Source: Micromonospora orduensis (GTDB lineage Bacteria; Actinomycetota; Actinomycetes; Mycobacteriales; Micromonosporaceae). From it: a stretch of 32,052 bases of DNA. The stretch lies in the NCBI RefSeq assembly GCF_006228125.1, contig NZ_VDFY01000089.1:1-32052 (forward strand). Direction: 5' to 3'. Under the pieces are notes generated by a model. It saw only the letters and a program-made list of their open reading frames with translations. It did not search any database and had not been told where the DNA came from. Below, one piece after another: positions 21,812-31,173 of this stretch (position 1 is its first letter; every line of letters starts with the position of its first letter). The translations under genes were made by a program, and so were the position numbers.

Positions 21812-24800
21812 GCGCGACGGTCAGATAGTCACCTTCTACTCGTTCAAGGGCGGAACGGGCCGGACGATGGCGCTGGCCAACGTCGCGTGGATCCTGGCTG
21901 CCAACGGCAAGCGGGTGCTGGTCACCGACTGGGACCTGGAGTCGCCCGGCCTGCACCGCTTCTTCCACCCGTTCCTGGACGTGGCGGCGATCGGCGGCAC
22001 CGGCGGCGTCATCGACCTCATCCACGACTACGAGTCGGAGACCATGCGCGACGCGGCGCGGCCGGCGGACTGGGTCGAGCAGTACGCCCGGGTCAACCGG
22101 TACGCGTTCTCCCTGGGTTGGCAGTTCGCGGGCGGCGGCGGGTTGGACTTCCTCTCCGCCGGTCGTCAGAACAGCGACTACGCCGTCTCGGTGAGCGGCC
22201 TGGACTGGGACACCTTCTACCACCGTCTGGGCGGCGAACGGTTCCTCGAGGCGCTGCGCGCGGACATGAAGCGCGAGTACGACTACACCCTGATCGACAG
22301 CCGGACCGGGCTCAGCGACGTCGCCGACATCTGCACCCTGCACCTGCCGGACGTCCTGGTCGACTGTTTCACACTCAGCGACCAGGGCATCGAGGGTGCC
22401 GCACAGGTCGCCCGAGCCGTCGCCGACCACTATCCGCGCCGCGACATCCGGATCCTGCCGGTGCCGATGCGGGTCGACCAGGCGGAGAAGGAGAAGGCCG
22501 ACGCCGGACGGGCGCTTGCGATGCGCCGGTTCGCCGGGCTCCCCACCGGCATGACGGAGGCGGACCGTCGGCGCTACTGGGCGGCGGTCGAGGTGCCGTA
22601 CCGGCCGTTCTACGCGTACGAGGAGACGCTGGCGACCTTCGGCGACGCCCCCGGTTCGCCCACCTCGCTGCTGGCGGCGTTCGAGACCCTGACAGCGGAG
22701 CTGACCGACGGTGCCGTACGCGGGATGCCGCCGATGGACGAGTCGGTGCGCGAGCGGGAGAAGGCGCGCTTCCGGCGCCGCTACGAACTCCCCGACGACG
22801 ATCTCATGCTCCGCTACGCCCCGGAGGACGCGGTCTGGGCGGAATGGATCGAGCGGGTGCTCAGCTCGGCAGGTGTGCGGGTCGTCGACGGGACGCAGCC
22901 GGCCGAGCCCGGCGCCCAGCCACCGGCCCGTACGCTGACCATCCTCTCCTCCGCCTACGTGGCCCTGCCTCCCACCGCGCTGCCCCCTCGGGACCCGGCC
23001 GCCGGCACCACTCCCCTCGCGGTCTACGTGAGCGACCTGCGGCCGCTCGCCGAGTTCGCGGTGGCCTCCTCCACCCACCTGGTGAACGTCAGCGCGGCGA
23101 CCGCGGCGGAGCGACTGCTCCGGCTGGTGGATCGCCCGCCCCCGTTGCGCACCGACGGTCCCGGCGACGCCGGCCTGCGCTTCCCTGCCGTCGAGCCAGC
23201 CGTGTTCGAAGCCCCGAACCGCAACGCGCGGTTCACCGGCCGGGAAGGTGAGCTGGCCATCCTGCGCCGGCACCTGACCGGCGGCGGGGCCGCCGCCGTG
23301 CCGGTCGCTCTCCAGGGGATGGGTGGCGTCGGCAAGACCGAACTCGCCCTGGAGTACGTGCACCGCTTCAAGTCCGCGTACGACGCGGTCTGGTGGATCA
23401 CCGTCGGCGCGGAGTCGGCCGACGCCGACGTGGAGAGGTCGCTGGCGACCTTCGCCACCCGGCTCGGCCTCGGGGGCCACCCGAACCGGGCAGACGACGT
23501 GCACGCGATCCTGGAGGCGCTCGGGCGGGGTGAACCCCGGCGGTGGCTGCTGGTGTTCGACAACGCCGAGGAGGTCGACCCGGTCGAACGCTTCCTGCCG
23601 CGCGGAGGTGGGCACGTGCTGCTCACCTCCCGCAACCCGGCCTGGGGGGACCGGGCCACCCCGATCCAGGTCGACGTCTTCGCCCGCGCGGAGAGCGTCG
23701 CCCACCTGCGGCGCCGGGTGCCCTCCCTCACCGACGAGGAGGCGGACCGGATCGCCGACGCGCTCGGGGACCTGGCGGTCGCGGTGGCCGCCGCCGGCGC
23801 GTACCTGGCGGACACCGGCACGTCGGTCGACGCGTACCTGGAGCAGATCGAACGGCACGGTCCCAGCGCCCTGTCAGTGGAGGCCACCTGGGATCTCTCC
23901 CTGGCGCGGCTGCGCACCCAGTCCCCGGCGGCGTACCGACTGTTGCAGCTCTGCTCCGTGCTGGCCTCGGAGATCGACCTGGATCTGCTGCACAGCGACG
24001 AGATGGCGCAGGCGTTGGCGCCGTTCGACTCGTCGGTCTCGGAGCGTCTCGTGCGGGGGGCGCTGGTCCAACGGATCAACCGGTCGGCCCTGCTCACCAT
24101 GAACATGCCGAAGCGCCGGGTGCTGGTGCACCGGCTGCTCCAGGCGGTGGTCCGGGAGGGGATGACCCCGGACGAGGTTGCCGACACCCGGCACGAGGTG
24201 CACCTGGTGCTGGCGGCGTCCCGGCCTCGCGGCGACGCCGACGATCCGCAGACCTGGGACCGGTTCCGGACGCTCTGGCCACACATCGAGGCGTCCGGCG
24301 CGGTGGGCTGCCAGGACGAGTCCGCCCGGGAGCTGATGATCGACCGGGTGCGGTATCTCTGGCGCCAGGGTGAGCTCGACCTGGCGAACGCGTTCGCCGA
24401 GGAGGTCGACGCGGTGTGGTCGACGCGACTGAACCGCCTCTACGGCACGGACGAGCTGGCCACCCTGCGTCGACAGGTGCTGCACCTGCGCTTCAACCGG
24501 GCGAACGTGCTGCGGGCACTCGCCCGCTACGACGACGCCCTCGCCCTGGACGAGCAGGTCCTCGACGAGCAGCGGGCGCTGCTGGGCGACAGGCATCCGC
24601 ACACCCTGATGACCGCCGGCAGCCTGGGCGCCGACCTGCGGGCTCTCGGCCGGTACGCCAAGGCGATCGAACGGGACCGGGAAACCTACGACGCCTGGCG
24701 CGAGGAGTTCAGCGAGGAACATCCGCGTACGCTCACCGCGGCCAACAACCTCGCGCACTCCTACCGCCTCGTGGGTGACTTCCGATCGGCCCGGGTTCGG

Positions 24801-25673
24801 GACGAGGCGGTGCTCCAGCTCCGCCGGGCGGTCCAGGGGGCGGAAAATCCGTACACCCTGCACTCGGCCGCGCAGTTGGCGCGGGACCTGCGTGAGGCCG
24901 GCGAGTACGACAAGTCGGTCGTGCTGCTGCGCACCGTGCATCACCAGCTGGCCAGCCTCAAGGAGATCGGCAGCGAGGCGGGGGACACCCTGAACGCCCA
25001 GGTCAGCCTAGCCGTGTCGCTGCGCAGCGCGGGCCACCCGGCGGAGGCGGCCGGGCTGCTCGACGCGGCGTACCCGGTACTCGAGGAGAAGTTCGGCCGA
25101 GCCAATCCGGAGACCCTGATCTGCCGGGCCGCCCTGGTGGCCAATCTGCTGGCGCTCGGCGGGACCGATCGCGCGGTGACCGAGGCCGAGCAGGTGGCGA
25201 GGATCTACGAGCAGTGGCTGGGCGTGCTGCACCCGCACACCCTGGGTGCCCTCAGCAACCTCGCCGCGGCGCAGCGGGCCGTGGGCCGGGTGAATCAGGC
25301 CCGCGCGACGGCCGAACGGGCGGCCACCGCGTTGCGTGAGGTGCTCGGCCCGGACCACCCGCACACCCTCGCCGCTCAGGAGAACCTCGGCATCTGCCTC
25401 GCCGAGGAGGGCGACCGGGATGCCGCACTCGAATGCCTCCGCGCGACCGCCGACCGGTGGGTGGCCACCTCCGGTCCGCGCCACCCGGACGCTCTGCGTT
25501 GCCTGGCGAATCTGGCGCTCGTCCTGCGGGAGAGCGCCAGCGACCGACCGTCCGCGACGATCACCGCCCCGGTCATGGAGCTGGGCGAGGTGGTCGCGGC
25601 TGAACACCCGAGTGTGCGGGCGCTGCGCGAGGGGAGGCTGGTCGCCCGGATCATCGACCCTCACCCGTTCTGA
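21801..25673 (+). CDS. fxsT: FxsT-type giant: MinD/ParA-like ATPase + TIR-like + NB-ARC + TPR (copy 1)
   Basis: 1,290 residues. Domain 1 (about 8-300) is a SIMIBI ATPase with a deviant Walker A FKGGTGRT (K16), DWDLESPG and LIDSRTGLSDVADI. Domain 2 (about 331-440) reads like a degenerate TIR domain (LRYAPEDAVWAEWIERVLSSAGVRVV, outline). Domain 3 (about 475-800) is NB-ARC/STAND: FTGREGEL, Walker A GMGGVGKT (K512), LLVFDNAEE and GHVLLTSRN. Domain 4 (about 900-1255) is TPR repeats of the kinesin-light-chain style ([21 protein letters not shown] and repeats). It ends IIDPHPF. GGAG lies 7 bases before the ATG. The layout resembles NLR-type sensors: TPR ligand binding, NTP switch, TIR-like output. 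It is in the fxs operon, overlapping fxsC. Confidence 0.9.
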   Translation: MSNERDGQIVTFYSFKGGTGRTMALANVAWILAANGKRVLVTDWDLESPGLHRFFHPFLDVAAIGGTGGVIDLIHDYESETMRDAARPADWVEQYARVNRYAFSLGWQFAGGGGLDFLSAGRQNSDYAVSVSGLDWDTFYHRLGGERFLEALRADMKREYDYTLIDSRTGLSDVADICTLHLPDVLVDCFTLSDQGIEGAAQVARAVADHYPRRDIRILPVPMRVDQAEKEKADAGRALAMRRFAGLPTGMTEADRRRYWAAVEVPYRPFYAYEETLATFGDAPGSPTSLLAAFETLTAELTDGAVRGMPPMDESVREREKARFRRRYELPDDDLMLRYAPEDAVWAEWIERVLSSAGVRVVDGTQPAEPGAQPPARTLTILSSAYVALPPTALPPRDPAAGTTPLAVYVSDLRPLAEFAVASSTHLVNVSAATAAERLLRLVDRPPPLRTDGPGDAGLRFPAVEPAVFEAPNRNARFTGREGELAILRRHLTGGGAAAVPVALQGMGGVGKTELALEYVHRFKSAYDAVWWITVGAESADADVERSLATFATRLGLGGHPNRADDVHAILEALGRGEPRRWLLVFDNAEEVDPVERFLPRGGGHVLLTSRNPAWGDRATPIQVDVFARAESVAHLRRRVPSLTDEEADRIADALGDLAVAVAAAGAYLADTGTSVDAYLEQIERHGPSALSVEATWDLSLARLRTQSPAAYRLLQLCSVLASEIDLDLLHSDEMAQALAPFDSSVSERLVRGALVQRINRSALLTMNMPKRRVLVHRLLQAVVREGMTPDEVADTRHEVHLVLAASRPRGDADDPQTWDRFRTLWPHIEASGAVGCQDESARELMIDRVRYLWRQGELDLANAFAEEVDAVWSTRLNRLYGTDELATLRRQVLHLRFNRANVLRALARYDDALALDEQVLDEQRALLGDRHPHTLMTAGSLGADLRALGRYAKAIERDRETYDAWREEFSEEHPRTLTAANNLAHSYRLVGDFRSARVRDEAVLQLRRAVQGAENPYTLHSAAQLARDLREAGEYDKSVVLLRTVHHQLASLKEIGSEAGDTLNAQVSLAVSLRSAGHPAEAAGLLDAAYPVLEEKFGRANPETLICRAALVANLLALGGTDRAVTEAEQVARIYEQWLGVLHPHTLGALSNLAAAQRAVGRVNQARATAERAATALREVLGPDHPHTLAAQENLGICLAEEGDRDAALECLRATADRWVATSGPRHPDALRCLANLALVLRESASDRPSATITAPVMELGEVVAAEHPSVRALREGRLVARIIDPHPF

Positions 25674-25703
25674 CCGGCGATGCCGGGGTCGGAGAGTGAA
25701 TCC

Positions 25704-28700
25704 ATGGGCACTGACCGTGAAGGTCGGGTCGTCACCTTCTACTCGTTCAAGGGCGGGACAGGCCGGACGATGGCACTGGCCAATGTCGCGTGGATCCTGG
25801 CCGCCAACGGGAGGCGGGTGCTCGTCGCCGACTGGGACCTGGAGTCACCCGGCCTGCACCGCTTCTTCCACCCGTTCCTCGACGCCGAGGCGATCCAGGG
25901 CACCAGCGGCGTGATCGACATGATCCGCGGCTACGAGTGGGAGTCCACCCGCGTCGACGACCGGCCGGATCGCTGGATGGAGCAGTACGCCCGGGTCGGG
26001 CGGCACGCGTTCTCGCTGCGGTGGAACTTCCCGGACGGCGGTCGGCTCGACTTCCTCTCCGCCGGCCGGCAGAACAGCGACTACGCCGCCTCGGTCAGTG
26101 GCCTGGACTGGGACGCCTTCTACAACCGGCTGGATGGCGCGCGGTTCTTCGAGGAGCTGCGGGCGGACATGAGGCGGCACTACGACGTCACCCTGATCGA
26201 CAGCCGTTCGGGGTTGGGTGACATCGCCGATATCTGCACCCTGCATCTGCCCGACACGCTTGTCGACTGCTTCACCCTCAGTGACCAGGGCATCGACGGC
26301 GCGGCCCGGGTCGCGCACTCGGTGCGGGACCGCTACCGGCGGCGGGACATCCGCGTCCTGCCGGTGCCGATGCGGGTCGACCAGGCCGAGAAGGAGCGGG
26401 CCGAGGCGGGTCGCCTGCTGGCCATGCGTCGGTTCGCCGGGTTGCCAGCGGGCATGACCGAGGCGGAACGGCGGCGGTACTGGGCCGCGGTCGAGGTCCC
26501 GTACCGGCCGTTCTACGCGTACGAGGAGACGTTGGCGACGTTCGGTGACCCGCCCGGCTCGCCGACGTCGCTGTTGGCCGCGTTCGAGACGTTGACCGGG
26601 ATCCTCACCGACGGTGCGGTGACCGCGCTGCCGTTGATGGACGAGTCGGTGCGCGAGCGCGGCAAGGCTCGCTTCCGCCGGCGTACCGAGGCGATCGACG
26701 ACCAGATCGTGCTCCGTTGCGCTCCGGAGGACGCCATCTGGGCCGAGTGGCTGGAACGGGTGCTCACCTCGGCCGGCATGCGGGTGGTCGAGCCGGACAC
26801 GGCCGTGGGGTCCGCCGGTTCGCCCGCGCCACGCGCGCTGAGTGTGGTCTCGCCGGCGTACGTGGCGATGCGCGCCGGGAGCATGCTGGACACCGGTCCT
26901 GACCCACTTGCCGTGTACGTCGCCGATCTGCGTCCGCTTGCGGAGTTCCCGGCCCAGAATTCCGCCAACCTTGTCAATGTGACGGCGGCGACAGCCGTGG
27001 AGCGGGTGTCGCGGTTGGTCGGCCGACCGGTGCCGCCCTCGGTCGACGGTCCCGTCCGCTATCCCGGCGCCGAGCCGCTGATCTTCAACGCCCCCAACCG
27101 CAACGTCCGGTTCACCGGCCGCGAGGACGACCTGGCGAACCTGCGGGCACGGTTGCGGGGCGGCGGCAGCGCGGTGGTGCTGCCGGTCGCCCTGCAGGGC
27201 CTGGGCGGCGTCGGAAAGACCCAGGTGGCCCTCGAGTACGTGCACCGCTTCAAGTCCGCGTACGACGTCGTCTGGTGGATCGTCGCGGACCCACCGCAGT
27301 TCGTCGACACCGCCCTGGCCGACCTCGCCGGTCGACTCGGCATCGTCGCCGGGCCCACCCTGCCCGACACCGTCCGGTCGGTGCTCCAGGCACTGGGTCG
27401 GGGAGAGCCGTACGAGCGGTGGCTGGTCGTCCTCGACAACGCGGAGGAACTCGACCAGATCGAGCCCTTCCTGCCCCAGGGCCCCGGGCATGTTCTGTTG
27501 ACCTCCCGCAACCGTGCGTGGGGTGACCGGGCCAACCCGATCCAGGTCGACGTCTTCGACCGGGCGGAGAGCGTCGCCCACCTCGCTGAGCGTGTTCCCA
27601 TGATCAGCGCTGAGGAGGCCGACCGGGTTGCCGAGGCGCTCGGCGACCTGCCGATCGCGGTGGCCGCGGCGGGCGCGTGGCTCGCCGACACCGGCACGTC
27701 CGTCGCCGACTACCTGCGGCAGATCGAACGGCACGGCCCCAGCACGCTCTCCGTCGAGGCCACCTGGGACCTGTCGTTGAACCGGCTGCTCGACCAGGCG
27801 CCCGCCGCGTACCGGCTGCTCCAGCTCTGTTCGGTGCTGGCACCGGAGATCGCCCTCGACCTGATCTACAGCGACGAGATGGCGGCGGCCCTCGTGCCCT
27901 TCGACCCCTCGGTGTCGCAGCGGCTCATGCGTGGCGCCCTCATCCAGCAGATCAACCGGCTGGCGTTGTTGAAGCTGGACGTGCAGGGTGGCCGGGTCCA
28001 GGTGCATCGGCTGTTGCAGGCCGTGGTGCGGGACCGGATGGCCGACGAGGAGATCATCGCCGCCCGGCACCAGGTGCACGTGGTGCTGGCCGCGTCGCGG
28101 CCACGCGGTGACGTGGACGACCCCTCCAGCTGGCCCCGGCTGCGCATGCTCTGGCCGCACCTGGAAGTCTCCGACGCGCTCACCTGCCCCGACGAATCGG
28201 TGGGCCAGCTGCTGATCGACCGCGTTCGCTACCTGTGCCAGCGCGGCGGCCTGACCCAGGCCGAGTGGTTCAGCCAGGAGGTGGACGACACCTGGTCGGA
28301 GCGGCTGCGCGGTCTTGAGGACACCGCCGGCGCCGAGACGTTGGGCCGACAGCTGCTGCACCTTCGGTTCAATCGGGCGAACATCCTGCGCCGCATGGGG
28401 CGGTTCGACGAGGCCCGGGACCTGGACGAGGCGGTGCTGGCCGAGCAGCGCCGCCTGCTGGGCCCGCTGCATCCGCACAGCCTGATGACCGCCGGCAGCC
28501 TCGCCGGTGACCTGCGGGCTCTCGGCCGCTACGCCGAGGCGCTGGAACGGGACCGGTCCACCTACGCCTCGTGGCTCCAGGTGTTCGGCGAGGACCACCC
28601 TCGGACGTTGAGCGCGGCGAGCGACCTCGCCGTGTCGTACCGGCTGATCGGCGACTACCGGTCCGCTCGCCGCTGGGACGACGAGGTGCACCAGCGGCAG

Positions 28701-29546
28701 CGGCTGGTGCTCGGTCCCACCCACCCGCATACGCTCCTCTCCGCCGTCCGTCTGGGCAGCGACCTGCGGGAGGCCGGCGACTACGAGCGGTCGGCCGCCC
28801 TGCTGACGACCGTGTACGACACGTACTGCGAGGTGCTCGGCCCCGATGATCTCCTGAGTCTCGGTGCCCAGGTCAACCTGGCGGTGTCCCTGCGCGGCGC
28901 GGGCCGGCCGGACGAGGCCGCGCCGCTGTTCGAGACGGCCTACCGGACGCTCGACGAACGCTTCGGACCAGACAATCCGGACACGATCGCGTGCCGGTCG
29001 AGCCGAGCGGCGAACCTGCTGGCCGTCGGCGACGCGGCCCGGGCGCTGGCCGAGATGACCGCGGTGACCCGGGCGTACGACGAGGAGCTTCGGCTCGGTC
29101 CGGACCATCCCCACACCCTGGCGACGTTGAGCAACATCTCCGCGGCCGAACGCGCGATCGGTCGCGGGTCGGCGGCCCGCGCGTCGGCGACGCGGGTGGC
29201 CGGCGAATTGCGCAAGGTGCTCGGTCCCGATCATCCGCACACGCTGGTGGCGGAGGTGAACCAGGCGGTGTGCGTCGCCGAGGACGGGGGGTGGATCGCG
29301 GCGCGGGACCGCCTGCGCGAGACCGCCGAGCGGCTGTCGAGCGTGCTCGGCACGGAGCACCCCGACACGCTGTGCTGCCTCGGTGACCTCGCCCTGGTGT
29401 CGGAGCGCGGACCCGGCGGCACGGTGACCGAGGACCTTGACGTGGTGGCCGACCGGTTGGCCGGGGCGATCGGCCAGGAGCATCCGAGCGTGCGGACACT
29501 GCGCGAGCGGCGGCTCGTCGTCCTGACGATCGACCCCCCGTTCTGA
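25704..29546 (+). CDS. FxsT-type giant, copy 2 (paralogue in tandem)
   Basis: 1,280 residues from ATG 25704. This start is chosen over ATG 25680 because GGAGAG (25691-25696) precedes it and the N-terminus [18 protein letters not shown] then aligns residue for residue with copy 1. The same four domains occur in order: FKGGTGRT (K16), TIR-like [18 protein letters not shown] (about 325-430), NB-ARC with GLGGVGKT (K505), [10 protein letters not shown] and GHVLLTSRN, and TPR repeats to the end IDPPF. Both P-loops are intact, so this is a maintained duplicate rather than a decaying one. Long blocks are nearly identical in the ATPase domain; the TPR region and the linker near residue 350 differ most, as expected if the two copies recognise different partners. 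It begins 30 bases after copy 1 ends. Confidence 0.88.
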   Translation: MGTDREGRVVTFYSFKGGTGRTMALANVAWILAANGRRVLVADWDLESPGLHRFFHPFLDAEAIQGTSGVIDMIRGYEWESTRVDDRPDRWMEQYARVGRHAFSLRWNFPDGGRLDFLSAGRQNSDYAASVSGLDWDAFYNRLDGARFFEELRADMRRHYDVTLIDSRSGLGDIADICTLHLPDTLVDCFTLSDQGIDGAARVAHSVRDRYRRRDIRVLPVPMRVDQAEKERAEAGRLLAMRRFAGLPAGMTEAERRRYWAAVEVPYRPFYAYEETLATFGDPPGSPTSLLAAFETLTGILTDGAVTALPLMDESVRERGKARFRRRTEAIDDQIVLRCAPEDAIWAEWLERVLTSAGMRVVEPDTAVGSAGSPAPRALSVVSPAYVAMRAGSMLDTGPDPLAVYVADLRPLAEFPAQNSANLVNVTAATAVERVSRLVGRPVPPSVDGPVRYPGAEPLIFNAPNRNVRFTGREDDLANLRARLRGGGSAVVLPVALQGLGGVGKTQVALEYVHRFKSAYDVVWWIVADPPQFVDTALADLAGRLGIVAGPTLPDTVRSVLQALGRGEPYERWLVVLDNAEELDQIEPFLPQGPGHVLLTSRNRAWGDRANPIQVDVFDRAESVAHLAERVPMISAEEADRVAEALGDLPIAVAAAGAWLADTGTSVADYLRQIERHGPSTLSVEATWDLSLNRLLDQAPAAYRLLQLCSVLAPEIALDLIYSDEMAAALVPFDPSVSQRLMRGALIQQINRLALLKLDVQGGRVQVHRLLQAVVRDRMADEEIIAARHQVHVVLAASRPRGDVDDPSSWPRLRMLWPHLEVSDALTCPDESVGQLLIDRVRYLCQRGGLTQAEWFSQEVDDTWSERLRGLEDTAGAETLGRQLLHLRFNRANILRRMGRFDEARDLDEAVLAEQRRLLGPLHPHSLMTAGSLAGDLRALGRYAEALERDRSTYASWLQVFGEDHPRTLSAASDLAVSYRLIGDYRSARRWDDEVHQRQRLVLGPTHPHTLLSAVRLGSDLREAGDYERSAALLTTVYDTYCEVLGPDDLLSLGAQVNLAVSLRGAGRPDEAAPLFETAYRTLDERFGPDNPDTIACRSSRAANLLAVGDAARALAEMTAVTRAYDEELRLGPDHPHTLATLSNISAAERAIGRGSAARASATRVAGELRKVLGPDHPHTLVAEVNQAVCVAEDGGWIAARDRLRETAERLSSVLGTEHPDTLCCLGDLALVSERGPGGTVTEDLDVVADRLAGAIGQEHPSVRTLRERRLVVLTIDPPF

Positions 29547-29647
29547 CGCCGGCCCTGATTGCGCCCCGTCCCGGGTCAATGCCGCTCTCCGTGCCCTGCC
29601 GACCGGGCCGCTACCCTGGTAGTCCGAGGGGAAGGGGCGCCAACAGG

Positions 29648-31126
29648 GTGGCTAGGACCTACAACGTCGTCACGTACGGCTGCCAGATGAACGTGCACGA
29701 CTCCGAACGCATCTCCGGCCTGCTGGAGCAGGCGGGGTACGTGCGCGCACCCGCCGGCGACGACACCCCGGACGTGGTCGTCTTCAACACCTGCGCGGTG
29801 CGGGAGAACGCCGACAACCGGCTCTACGGCAACCTCGGTCGGCTGCGCCCGGTGAAGGACAAGCACCGGGACATGCAGATCGCGGTCGGCGGCTGCCTCG
29901 CCCAGAAGGACCGTGGCGAGATCGTCCGCAAGGCGCCCTGGGTGGATGTCGTCTTCGGCACGCACAACATCGGTTCGTTGCCGGTGCTGCTGGAGCGGGC
30001 CCGGCACAACGCCGCCGCCGAGGTGGAGATCCTCGAGTCGCTTGACGTGTTCCCGTCCACGCTGCCGACCCGCCGCGAGTCGACGTACGCCGGCTGGGTG
30101 TCGATCTCGGTGGGCTGCAACAACACCTGCACGTTCTGCATCGTGCCGTCGCTGCGCGGCAAGGAGCGGGACCGCCGCCCCGGCGACATCCTCTCCGAGG
30201 TGCGCGCTCTGGTCGACGAGGGTGTGCTGGAGGTGACGCTGCTCGGGCAGAACGTCAACTCCTACGGCGTGGAGTTCGGCGACCGGTACGCGTTCGGCAA
30301 GCTGCTGCGCGCCTGCGGCGACATCGGCGGCCTGGAGCGGGTCCGGTTCACGAGCCCGCACCCGAAGGACTTCACCGACGATGTGATCGCCGCGATGGCC
30401 GAGACGCCGAACGTCTGCCACTCGCTGCACATGCCGTTGCAGTCCGGCTCCGACGACGTGCTCCGCGCGATGCGCCGGTCCTACCGCTCGGAGCGCTACC
30501 TGGGCATCATCGAGAAGGTCCGGGCGGCCATGCCGGACGCGGCGATCACCACGGACATCATCGTCGGGTTCCCCGGCGAGACGGAGGCCGACTTCCAGCG
30601 CACCCTGGACGTGGTGCGGGAGGCCCGCTTCTCCTCGGCCTTCACGTTCCAGTATTCGAAGCGCCCCGGCACGCCCGCCGCGACGATGGACGGCCAGCTG
30701 CCCAAGCAGGTCGTGCAGGAACGCTACGAGCGGCTGATCACCTGCGTGGAGGAGATCACCTGGGCGGAGAACAAGCGCCTGGTGGGGGAGACCGTCGAGG
30801 TGCTGGTCGCGGTCGGCGAGGGCCGCAAGGACGAGCGGACCGGGCGGATGTCCGGCCGGGCGCGCGACGGCCGGCTGGTGCACTTCGACGCCGGCAGCTT
30901 CGCGGGGTCGATCCGGCCCGGTGACATCGTGCACACCGCCATCACGTACGCCGCCCCGCATCACCTCAACGCCGACGGGGCGCCCCTGTCGCACCGCCGC
31001 ACCCGGGCCGGCGACGCCGCCGAGGCCGGCCGCTCCCCGCGTACCCCCGGGGTGTTGCTCGGTCTGCCGACGATCGGCGCGCCGCCGGTCGTGCCCGCGC
31101 CCACCGCCGGCTGCGCCACCCACTGA
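29648..31126 (+). CDS. miaB: tRNA-2-methylthio-N6-dimethylallyladenosine synthase MiaB
   Basis: Radical SAM methylthiotransferase that converts i6A37 to ms2i6A37 in tRNA. 492 residues. N-terminal UPF0004 domain with cluster cysteines C12 (YGCQMN), C49 (NTCAVREN) and C83 (GGCLAQ); radical SAM cysteines C157, C161 and C164 in CNNTCTFC, followed by [23 protein letters not shown]; and a C-terminal TRAM domain (about 380-445). The last ~50 residues are a Pro/Arg/Ala-rich extension. GTG at 29648 is used: it follows a GGGGAAGGGG stretch and gives the family N-terminus [20 protein letters not shown] -10-like element is at 29612-29617. The gene begins 101 bases after the fxs operon and is probably a separate unit. 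Confidence 0.96.
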   Translation: MARTYNVVTYGCQMNVHDSERISGLLEQAGYVRAPAGDDTPDVVVFNTCAVRENADNRLYGNLGRLRPVKDKHRDMQIAVGGCLAQKDRGEIVRKAPWVDVVFGTHNIGSLPVLLERARHNAAAEVEILESLDVFPSTLPTRRESTYAGWVSISVGCNNTCTFCIVPSLRGKERDRRPGDILSEVRALVDEGVLEVTLLGQNVNSYGVEFGDRYAFGKLLRACGDIGGLERVRFTSPHPKDFTDDVIAAMAETPNVCHSLHMPLQSGSDDVLRAMRRSYRSERYLGIIEKVRAAMPDAAITTDIIVGFPGETEADFQRTLDVVREARFSSAFTFQYSKRPGTPAATMDGQLPKQVVQERYERLITCVEEITWAENKRLVGETVEVLVAVGEGRKDERTGRMSGRARDGRLVHFDAGSFAGSIRPGDIVHTAITYAAPHHLNADGAPLSHRRTRAGDAAEAGRSPRTPGVLLGLPTIGAPPVVPAPTAGCATH

Positions 31127-31135
31127 GCGCCGCAG

Positions 31136-31167
31136 GGCCCCTTGTCGTCGCGCGACGACAAGGGGCC
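31136..31167. terminator. Bidirectional terminator between miaB and the pectate lyase gene
   Basis: 15-base perfect arms, GGCCCCTTGTCGTCG (31136-31150) and its complement (31153-31167), form a strong stem between the convergent miaB and pectate lyase stops (9 and 6 bases away). Confidence 0.9.
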
Positions 31168-31173
31168 GCCCGT

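Noticed and set aside
25845..29579. A 1,244-codon open frame antisense to the second FxsT-type gene, and an 800-codon one antisense at 21456-23858
   Set aside because: Both are mirror frames of high-GC coding sequence: low-complexity Arg/Gly/Gln/Val-rich translations, no domain motifs, no RBS. The sense frames have clear domains.
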